DNA from: Candidatus Defluviicoccus seviourii
GTDB lineage: Bacteria; Pseudomonadota; Alphaproteobacteria; Rhodospirillales; Defluviicoccaceae
Assembly: GCA_900609035.2 (NCBI GenBank)
Contig: UXAT02000004.1
Coordinates: 45,543-109,542 of the forward strand
Direction of reading: 5' to 3'
Length of the DNA stretch: 64,000 nucleotides
The notes under the pieces were generated by a model. The model did not search any database, was not told the DNA's origin, and saw only the letters and a list, made by a program, of their open reading frames with translations. Positions 56,504-64,000 of this stretch are shown here, piece by piece. A program made the position numbers and the translations under genes. Each line of letters opens with the position of its first letter. The stretch's first letter is position 1.

Positions 56504-57024
56504 ACTCCATATTGCCGCTTGCCTGCGACTGCTTCCTCGCCGCCGGCATTGACAAGTTCGTAGTACACCGACCGGCTGAGCCGTGCGATCAGACCCGCGT
56601 CGAGTTGCACGTATGGCGCAGGCTCGCCAGTCGCCGCGTCCATTACCACATAGAGGGGGTGCTCGGCATTGACCGTGATGATCTCATCGATGTTGGTGCG
56701 CAGGCTGACGGTGCGCTTGCGTCCCTCGCCGCCGAGAAAGGCTTCAACGGCGACGAACGGTGCATCCTCGACGACGATGCGCCCGGCCTCCGCCGGCGTC
56801 ACCAACCAGTAGCTGCCGTCGCCGGCGCGTCGCAATGTCTGCGCAAACAGGCAGACCAGCTCTTTGCGGTCGATCGGCGAACCGTGATAGTACCAGCGAC
56901 CATCGCGATCGATGCGCATGTCGAGGTCTTCGATGATCCTGACGCCAGCCGGTCCGGAAGCCGGGCCAGACGCGGCAGCGCCGTCATGTGCGGCAGGCGG
57001 TGGTGGTGGCGGCGTTCTTGTCAT
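56452..57024 (-). CDS. DUF1285 family protein
   Basis: 190 residues. A Pro/Ala-rich N-terminus precedes the DUF1285 domain: MRIDRDGRWYYHGSPIDRKE, LVCLFAQTLRRAGDGSYWLV, DAPFVAVEAFLGGEGRKRTV and LRTNIDEIITVNAEHPLYVV. Role unknown. Start is the ATG 32 bases from the divergent moxR start; the longer frame would overlap that gene. It heads the DUF1285-Nudix-DUF6111-cca set on the minus strand. Confidence 0.9.
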   Translation of the reverse strand: MTRTPPPPPPAAHDGAAASGPASGPAGVRIIEDLDMRIDRDGRWYYHGSPIDRKELVCLFAQTLRRAGDGSYWLVTPAEAGRIVVEDAPFVAVEAFLGGEGRKRTVSLRTNIDEIITVNAEHPLYVVMDAATGEPAPYVQLDAGLIARLSRSVYYELVNAGGEEAVAGKRQYGVWSCGQFFCLGSLDEAT

Positions 57025-57056
57025 GGTCCGGCAGGGCGGGCGGTGAGGGACGGCCA

Positions 57057-58057
<1,001 letters not shown>

Positions 58058-58076
<19 letters not shown>

Positions 58077-59008
58077 CCACGGCCAGCCCGGCCGGCCGCC
58101 ACCTTCTGGAGGCGGAAGCGCTGGTGCAGAACCTGCCGCCGCTCCTGGTGGCGGCGGAGCGGGTGGCGGCGACCGTTGCCCAGGGCGTGCATGGCCGCAG
58201 GCGGGTCGGCAGCGGCGAGTCGTTCTGGCAGTTCCGCCGCTACCAACCGGGCGACGCCGCCGCCCGCATCGACTGGCGCCAGTCGGCGAAAACAGATCGG
58301 CTCTATGTCCGCGAAACCGAGTGGGCAGCGGCGCAGAGCGTGTGGCTGTGGTGCGACGGCTCGGCCTCGATGTGCTATCGCTCGGCAGCCGCGTGGCCGA
58401 CGAAGATCGATTCCGCCAGATTATTGCTGTTGGCGCTGGCAGCGCTGCTCGTCCGCAGCGGTGAGCGGGTTGCCCTGCTCGGCGAGGGCCTGCAGCCCGC
58501 GAGCGGCCGCGCCGCCCTGGCCCGCCTCGCCCTTGCACTTGACGCGCGCGGCTGCGCAAACACCACTGCTGCGCCGGCGCCCGCTCTCACTCCACCCAGC
58601 CTGCCACCGGCCGAGCCGCTGCCGCGCTACGCGCGCCTCGTCCTGTTCGGCGATTTCCTGGCACCGCCGGAGCGCATCGAGGCAGTCGTCCAGGCGTTCG
58701 TCCGCTCAGGGGTCCGCGGGGCACTGGTCCAGATCATCGATCCGGCGGAGGAAGCGCTGCCCTTCAGCGGCCGGGTCCTGTTTTCCGGTTGCGAGGCGGA
58801 CGGGGAAGCGCTGTTTGGCCGTGTCGAGGCGGTCCGGTCCGCATACCGGACCCGTTTCGCTGCGCACCGGGAGGCTTTGCGGTCGCTCGCCCGTGGCGCC
58901 GGCTGGACGCACCTCGTCCATCGCACCGACCAGCCGCCGCAGATGGCGCTGCTCGCGCTCTACCTTGCGCTTGCCGACGGCGCGCAGCGCATGGGCCGGC
59001 CGTGCTGA
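58058..59008 (+). CDS. DUF58 domain protein
   Basis: 316 residues. DUF58 signature: GVHGRRRVGSGESFWQFRRY, QPGDAAARIDWRQSAKTDRL, VRETEWAAAQSVWLWCDGSA. The sequence before this is helical; the C-terminal half resembles a von Willebrand factor A-like fold (LVLFGDFLAPPERIEAVVQA). It overlaps moxR by 19 bases and the next gene by 7, so expression is tightly coupled. Partner of MoxR in this family; function not settled. Confidence 0.93.
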
Positions 59009-61764
59009 CGCTGGGAGCATTGTCATTCGCGGTCCCGGGAGCGCTGGTCGCTCTCGGAGCCCTGCCGGTGCTGTGGTACCTCCTGCGCGCGACACCGCCG
59101 AAGCCACGCCGGATCGTCTTCCCGCCGCTCCAGATCCTCGCCGGCCTCGCTGATCGGGACCGGGTCGCGGTCCGTACACCCTGGTGGCTGATCGTGCTGC
59201 GCCTCTCGCTCGCTGGCGCGTTGATCCTGGCCGCGGCCGAACCTTTCCTGAGCGAAGGCAAGGACAGCGACCTGGAGAGTCCGCTCCTGATCGTCGTCGA
59301 CGATGGCTGGGCTTCGGCCAAGAACTGGCCCCTGGTCCGCACTGCGCTGGCCCGGTTGAGCGACGAAGCAGAGCGCAGTGGCCAGCCGGCACTCCTGCTG
59401 CCGACGGCGGCGCGCGCTGGTACGGCCGAACGGGCTGCGGCGGCGCCTGTCTTTGTTCCTGCCGGTCGCCTGCGCGCGCTGACCGAGAGTCTGGAGCCGA
59501 AACCGTGGACGGTCGACCGCGTGGGCGCGCTCGCTGCGCTGAAGGCTGCGGGAGGAGAAGCGCTGCGCCAAGCCCAGGCGGCGGGACTCGCGGTCATCTG
59601 GCTTGCTGATGGCCTGGCGACCACAACGCCAATGGAGCCGGGCCAAAAGCGGGCGGACACCGCGAGCGCCGACCGGGCGTTCCTGGCCGAGCTGCAACGG
59701 CTGGGGCCGGTCACGGTCTACCTGCCGGAGCCGGCAGCCCTGCCGCTCACGCTCGCCAGGGTGCCAGCCCGCGACGGCGGACCGGACACCTTTACGGTGA
59801 GCCGGCCGCAGGCTCTGGGACCGGCCCCAGCGCGCGTGCGGCTCGTCGACGACGAGGGCCGCCTGCTCGCGAGCGTCGATCTCGCATTTCCGGCGGATGC
59901 ACGGTCCGTCAGCGAGAAGCCGCGGCTTGCCGCCGAATGGCGGGCCCGGCTCAACCGGATCGAGGTGGCTGGCGAAGGGCACGCCGGCGCGGTCCTGCTC
60001 GCCGATCAGCGCTGGCAGCGGCCGCCGGTCGGCATCGTCGCGCCTGCGGATGCGGATCAACCGTTGCTCGCCGGCGCCTACTTTCTCGAGCGCGCGCTTG
60101 AACCGGTAGCCGAGGTCCGGCGTGGAACGATCGAAGCGCTGTTGCAGCGCGAATTGACGCTCATGATCCTGGTCGACGCCGGCAGCCTTGATGCAGCAAC
60201 CGAGGCCACCGTGCGGGCTTGGGTCGAGGCCGGCGGCCACCTTCTGCGGTTCGCGGGGCCGGCGCTCGCGCGCGCCGGCGGCAGGGATGTGCTGCTGCCG
60301 GTGCCGGTGCGCGCCGGCGAGCGTGCGATTGGCGGTGCGCTGGCGTGGGACCAGGCCGGACGGCTGGCGCCGTTCGAGGCCGAGAGTCCGTTCTACGGAC
60401 TTGCCGTGCCGGACGACGTCGTGATCCGCCGCCAGATTTTGGCCGAGCCGGGAACCGACGGCGGCGGGGCTGCCGGGAACTTTGACGGGGGTGCGACCTG
60501 GGCCCGGCTGACCGATGGTACGCCGTTGGTCACCGCCCGTGCGTTGGGCCAAGGACGAACGATCCTGGTGCACAGTACGGCAAATGCGGAGTGGACCAAC
60601 CTGCCGCTTTCGGGACTGTTCGTCGCCATGCTGGAGCGGATCGTGCAGCTCGGCCGCGGCACCGGACCGGCGGAACTGGCAGCACCGCTCATCCCGATCG
60701 CCACGCTCGACGGTTTCGGCCGGCTGGGGCCGCCGCCTGCATCCGCCGAGGTTATGGCGGCAGACGCCTTCGAACACCTCGCCCCCGGCCCCAGCCATCC
60801 GCCGGGCGTGTGGGGCAGCGGCGGCCGGCGATTGGCGTTCAATCTTGCGCCGAGCTTGGGCGATCCGCAGCCGCTCGGCGACCTGCCCGTGGCGGTCAGC
60901 CGTGCCACCTACGCCGCTTCGCCGGTGCTGGCGCTGCGGCCATGGCTGCTGCTGGCGGCCGTAAGCCTCGCAATTGTCGATCTTGCCGTCAGCTTGCGGC
61001 TGATGGGGGTGCTACGGATCGCAACGACGGCTGCGCTCGCGCTGGCGATGCTGTCGCGGGGGAGCGCCGCCGCAGTGGAGGTACCGCCCGCGGCGCTGGA
61101 AACCCGGCTGGCGTTCGTGCGCACCGGCGATGCGCGCACTGATCAGGTCAGCCGCGACGGCCTGATCGGGCTGACCCGCGTCGTCAACCTGCGCACGGCC
61201 GCAGCACTCGCGGCCCCGGAGGGTGTCAATCCAGAGACCGATGAGCTCGCCTTCTACCCCTTCCTCTACTGGCCGCTCGAAGCAGGACGCAGTGCCTTAG
61301 GGGCGCCGGGGCGGCAGCGCCTCAAGGCCTACCTCGAGACCGGCGGCACGATCGTCTTCGATGTCGGCCCCGGCGTGCCGCAGGGCGAGCTGCGCCGGCT
61401 GGCCCAGATCCTTGATCTGCCGCCGCTGGAGCCGGCAGCCGACGACCACCTCCTGCACCGCGCGTACTATTTGCTGCACGATCTGCCCGGCCGCTGGACC
61501 GGCGAGACGGTCTGGGTCGAGCCCGTGGACGAGCGCGTCAACGACGGCGTCAGCCGGGTGGTTGCCGGCAGCAACGGCTGGGCCGGCGCTTGGGCGATCG
61601 ACGAGACGACGCTGAAGCCGATCCTGCCCGTTGTTCCCGGCGGCGAGCGCCAGCGCGAGCTGGCCTATCGGTTCGGCATCAATCTCGTCATGTACGTGCT
61701 GACCGGCAGTTACAAGGCGGACCAAATCCATCTGCCGGCAATCCTGGAGCGCTTGGGACGGTGA
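59002..61764 (+). CDS. BatA-like / DUF4159 membrane protein
   Basis: 920 residues. Two N-terminal helices of the BatA type (VPGALVALGALPVLWYLLRA and TPWWLIVLRLSLAGALILAA), a long, probably extracytoplasmic region, a helix cluster at about 640-690 (LALRPWLLLAAVSLAIVDLA, TTAALALAMLSRG) and a C-terminal DUF4159 domain (about 694-915: DELAFYPFLYWPLEAGRSAL, LETGGTIVFDVGPGVPQGEL, YRFGINLVMYVLTGSYKADQ). Role unknown. GTG start overlaps DUF58. The region around 140-320 contains a DGLATTT-type loop but no catalytic motif that I recognise. Confidence 0.88.
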   Translation: MLTLGALSFAVPGALVALGALPVLWYLLRATPPKPRRIVFPPLQILAGLADRDRVAVRTPWWLIVLRLSLAGALILAAAEPFLSEGKDSDLESPLLIVVDDGWASAKNWPLVRTALARLSDEAERSGQPALLLPTAARAGTAERAAAAPVFVPAGRLRALTESLEPKPWTVDRVGALAALKAAGGEALRQAQAAGLAVIWLADGLATTTPMEPGQKRADTASADRAFLAELQRLGPVTVYLPEPAALPLTLARVPARDGGPDTFTVSRPQALGPAPARVRLVDDEGRLLASVDLAFPADARSVSEKPRLAAEWRARLNRIEVAGEGHAGAVLLADQRWQRPPVGIVAPADADQPLLAGAYFLERALEPVAEVRRGTIEALLQRELTLMILVDAGSLDAATEATVRAWVEAGGHLLRFAGPALARAGGRDVLLPVPVRAGERAIGGALAWDQAGRLAPFEAESPFYGLAVPDDVVIRRQILAEPGTDGGGAAGNFDGGATWARLTDGTPLVTARALGQGRTILVHSTANAEWTNLPLSGLFVAMLERIVQLGRGTGPAELAAPLIPIATLDGFGRLGPPPASAEVMAADAFEHLAPGPSHPPGVWGSGGRRLAFNLAPSLGDPQPLGDLPVAVSRATYAASPVLALRPWLLLAAVSLAIVDLAVSLRLMGVLRIATTAALALAMLSRGSAAAVEVPPAALETRLAFVRTGDARTDQVSRDGLIGLTRVVNLRTAAALAAPEGVNPETDELAFYPFLYWPLEAGRSALGAPGRQRLKAYLETGGTIVFDVGPGVPQGELRRLAQILDLPPLEPAADDHLLHRAYYLLHDLPGRWTGETVWVEPVDERVNDGVSRVVAGSNGWAGAWAIDETTLKPILPVVPGGERQRELAYRFGINLVMYVLTGSYKADQIHLPAILERLGR

Positions 61765-63857
61765 GCGAGGCGATCACGCTGGCACCGCTCGTCGCTTGGC
61801 CAGTGATCGCAGCACTGGCGGCGAGCGCGGCGCTGCTTGCCGGATTCGCCCTCCTGCGGCGCTCGCGCGGGGCGTTTCTGCGGGCGATGGCGTTGGCCGT
61901 TCTCCTCGCTGCCCTTCTGGAGCCGCACCTGATCCGCGAGAAACGCGAGGCACAGCCCGATCTCGCGGTGGTGGTGGTCGATGCAACGCCCAGCCAGAGC
62001 GTCGGCAACCGGACTGCAGCAACAGCGGAAGCGCTCGCCCGGCTCCAGGACAAATTGGCCGCGCTGCCCGATCTCGAAACCCGCGTCATCACCATCGGCG
62101 GCACGCCGGCCGAGGCGGCGACGCGGCTGTTCGCAGCACTTGAGAAGGAGGGGCTCCAGGACGACGCGCACCGCTTGGCCGGCCTCGTGCTGCTGACCGA
62201 CGGTCAGGTCCATGATGCGCCGGGGGCGGATCTGCCGCGCTGGCTGCAGGCACCTGTGCACGTGCTGCTGACCGGAGCGCCCGGCGAGCGCGACCGCCGT
62301 TTGGTCCTCGAACACGCACCCGCCTATGGGCTGGTCGGCCGGACGGTCGAGATCGCCTTTCGCGTCGACGATCTGGGACCGCGGTCACCAGCGGTGGCGG
62401 CTGCCCCGGTTACGGTAAGCGTGCGCAGCGACGGCGTACCGGCCGGATCCGTCAGCGTGATGCCGGGCCAAAGCCAGGTGCTGCCAATCACGCTCGACCA
62501 CGCCGGGCCGGTTGCGGTTGAACTGAGCGCCACAGCGGCTGAAGACGAGGTCTCCTTGCGCAACAACCGGGCTGCCATCGTCGTCAACGCCGTGCGCGAG
62601 CGGCTCAAGGTGCTGCTGGTGTCCGGCCAGCCGCATCCGGGCGCGCGTGCCTGGCGCAACCTGCTCAAGTCGGACCCGGCGGTCGATCTCGTCCACTTCA
62701 CGATCCTGCGGTCGGCCGAGAAGGATGAGGGCACGCCGCTGAAGGAGTTGGCGCTGATCGCTTTCCCGGTCCAGGAACTGTTTGAGGATCGGCTCAAGGA
62801 CTTTGATCTGATCGTCTTTGACCGCTTCGGGCAGCGCGACCTCCTGCCCGCCGCCTACTTCGACACGATGGCAGAATACGTCCGCAACGGCGGCGCGATG
62901 CTGATTGCGGCCGGGCCGGAGTTCGCCGACGCGCACGGCTTCGCCGACACCAGCCTCAAGGACATCCTGCCGGGACTCCCCACCGGCCGGATCGTCGAGC
63001 GTCCGTTCACGCCGCAGATAAGCGAAGCGGGCCGCCGCCACCCGGTAACCCAGCCCCTCGCCCCAACTGCAGCGGCGGGAGTGGGAGCCGGGACGGCACC
63101 GGCGCCTGCGCCCGCCTGGGGACGCTGGTTCCGCCTGATCGAAGCAAATGCGCCGGCCGGCGCTACCCTGATGACCGGACCGGACGCGGCGCCGCTGCTG
63201 GTGCTCGGGCGGGTCGGCGAGGGCCGGATTGCGCAGGTGCTGAGCGATCAGATCTGGCTGTGGGCGCGCGGCTTCGAGGGCGGCGGTCCGCATGCCGAAC
63301 TGACCCGTAGGCTTGTCCACTGGCTGATGCGCGAACCGGCGTTGGAAGAGGAGCGCTTGAGCGCGGCCATCAGCGACGGCCGCCTGGTCGTCGAACGCCA
63401 CAGCCTCGCCGCCGCCGCTGCCACGGTCGAGGTCACGCTGCCGGACGAACGGCGGCTGCCGCTCGCGCTTGCGGAGAGTGCGGACGGTCTCGCCCGCGGC
63501 AGCCTGGTGGCTGAAGAGCCCGGCCTCTATCACGTCAGCGACGGGACCCACGAGGCCATCGCCGTTGCCGGTCGCACCAATGCCGATGAGACGATCGACC
63601 TGCGCGCGACTGCGGAGCGCCTGCAGGCAACGGCAGCGGCCAGCGGCGGTTGGCTCGGCTGGCTTGTTGACAGCCTGCCGGGTGTTCGGCGCACGGCGAT
63701 CGGCCGCGACACGCACGGCAAGGGTTGGATTGGCCTGCGCCGCACCGGGGCCGAAGTTGTCCGCGGCGTCACCGAGGTACCGCTCCTGCCCCCGCTCGCG
63801 GTCTTGGGCTTAGGCTTGGCCCTGCTCGCGGCGGCCTGGTGGCGGGAAGGCCGCTAA
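61761..63857 (+). CDS. Large membrane protein with VWA/GATase1-like region, last gene of the MoxR operon
   Basis: 698 residues. Two N-terminal helices (LVAWPVIAALAASAALLAGF and FLRAMALAVLLAALLEPHLI), an extracytoplasmic part with a VWA-like segment (DLAVVVVDATPSQSVGNRT, AGLVLLTDGQVHDAPG), then a glutamine-amidotransferase-like fold (KVLLVSGQPHPGARAWRNLL, DLIVFDRFGQRDLLPAAYFD, YVRNGGAMLIAAGPEF) and a C-terminal helix (PLLPPLAVLGLGLALLAAAW). The catalytic Cys of true amidotransferases is not evident. GTGA overlap with the DUF4159 gene; GGGACG before the GTG. Envelope role inferred. Confidence 0.87.
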   Translation: MSEAITLAPLVAWPVIAALAASAALLAGFALLRRSRGAFLRAMALAVLLAALLEPHLIREKREAQPDLAVVVVDATPSQSVGNRTAATAEALARLQDKLAALPDLETRVITIGGTPAEAATRLFAALEKEGLQDDAHRLAGLVLLTDGQVHDAPGADLPRWLQAPVHVLLTGAPGERDRRLVLEHAPAYGLVGRTVEIAFRVDDLGPRSPAVAAAPVTVSVRSDGVPAGSVSVMPGQSQVLPITLDHAGPVAVELSATAAEDEVSLRNNRAAIVVNAVRERLKVLLVSGQPHPGARAWRNLLKSDPAVDLVHFTILRSAEKDEGTPLKELALIAFPVQELFEDRLKDFDLIVFDRFGQRDLLPAAYFDTMAEYVRNGGAMLIAAGPEFADAHGFADTSLKDILPGLPTGRIVERPFTPQISEAGRRHPVTQPLAPTAAAGVGAGTAPAPAPAWGRWFRLIEANAPAGATLMTGPDAAPLLVLGRVGEGRIAQVLSDQIWLWARGFEGGGPHAELTRRLVHWLMREPALEEERLSAAISDGRLVVERHSLAAAAATVEVTLPDERRLPLALAESADGLARGSLVAEEPGLYHVSDGTHEAIAVAGRTNADETIDLRATAERLQATAAASGGWLGWLVDSLPGVRRTAIGRDTHGKGWIGLRRTGAEVVRGVTEVPLLPPLAVLGLGLALLAAAWWREGR

Positions 63858-63864
63858 AACTGCC

Positions 63865-63924
63865 GCTAGCCCGGATATCTCACGCGAAGAGATGCCTCGG
63901 CCCTGGTGAGATATCCGGGCTAGC
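63865..63924. repeat. 19-bp perfect inverted repeat (probable IS end)
   Basis: GCTAGCCCGGATATCTCAC and GTGAGATATCCGGGCTAGC are exact complements separated by 22 bases. It starts 7 bases after the last operon stop and contains the stop of the minus-strand partial frame at 63920. Long perfect arms are typical of insertion-sequence ends or bidirectional terminators. No T-run follows on either strand. Confidence 0.6.
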
Positions 63925-64000
63925 CCGTCTTATTCACGACGCCCCTTGTCGGGGGCTGGCGGATGTAGCGTAAGCGGTTGATGTGGCGTAGGAGTCGGTT
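63920..64000 (-). CDS. C-terminal fragment of a probable transposase (truncated by window)
   Basis: 26 codons on the minus strand run from the window end to a TAG inside the inverted repeat: a basic tail reading RHINRLRYIRQPPTRGVV then NKTG. The position next to a perfect repeat and the Arg-rich tail suggest the end of an insertion-sequence transposase. The family cannot be assigned from so few residues. Confidence 0.35.
   Translation of the reverse strand, partial: NRLLRHINRLRYIRQPPTRGVVNKTG

Noticed and set aside
63962..64000. Tandem repeat GATGTaGCGTAaG / GATGTgGCGTAgG at the window end
   Set aside because: The two copies are imperfect and differ in length, and the region is better read as the end of a transposase frame.

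Overview
The window is GC-rich, tightly packed bacterial chromosome from an alphaproteobacterium, most likely in or near the Rhodospirillales. The order is judged from gene content and gene order only, and I cannot name a genus. The main indicators are Irr and a Fur/Mur-type regulator, a MucR/Ros regulator, an ATP12-type chaperone, a YlxR-L7Ae fusion, a DUF6111-type protein next to cca, and the run XRE-metK-trmB-rimP-nusA-ylxR-infB-rbfA-truB-rpsO-pnp.

Layout. 1-4123: end of a FecR/fibronectin-like protein, a CHASE2-PAS-GGDEF-EAL protein and a receiver-like protein lacking the phospho-acceptor Asp. 4165-5908: a 2-hydroxyacid dehydrogenase and an SH3-domain protein. 5945-9044 (minus): an iron/redox group of irr, rubrerythrin, an HdrB/GlpC-like Fe-S protein and DUF3501. 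9133-10530: a nitronate-monooxygenase-like flavoprotein with an unusual C-terminal cysteine cluster. 10625-23072 (minus): the translation and RNA core, with a hairpin leader before pnp, a terminator-like hairpin between a candidate promoter and rimP, and a structured leader before metK. 23257-28846 (minus): miaB-phoH-ybeY-corC-lnt, chained by overlapping starts and stops. 29055-31588: fur, mucR, a TusA-like protein, rimI and tsaB.

31693-42480 is more accessory metabolism: VanX-like dipeptidase, RutE-like nitroreductase, acyl-CoA ligase, two SDRs, a glycerophosphodiesterase, SirB1, CoA-transferase, DJ-1-like protein, MFS transporter and a secreted PHB-depolymerase-like hydrolase. 42667-45237 holds three tandem Hsp20 genes, ATP12 and acylphosphatase. 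45265-47189 holds two overlapping diguanylate cyclase genes. Then come lipB, tRNA-Leu(GAG), mgtE, a NodT-type outer-membrane lipoprotein, a GAF/HD-GYP-like protein, tRNA-Ser(GCT), DUF2237, DUF805, cca, DUF6111, a CoA-type Nudix hydrolase and DUF1285. 57057-63857 is a co-directional MoxR / DUF58 / BatA-DUF4159 / large membrane protein operon. The window ends in a perfect 19-bp inverted repeat and the last codons of a probable transposase.

The most interesting regions are the Irr-rubrerythrin-HdrB-DUF3501 group, the flavoprotein with the Cys cluster, the MoxR operon, the degenerate signalling domains and several structured leaders. No CRISPR array, phage, toxin-antitoxin pair or complete mobile element was seen, and no stretch over 300 bases lacks a gene.
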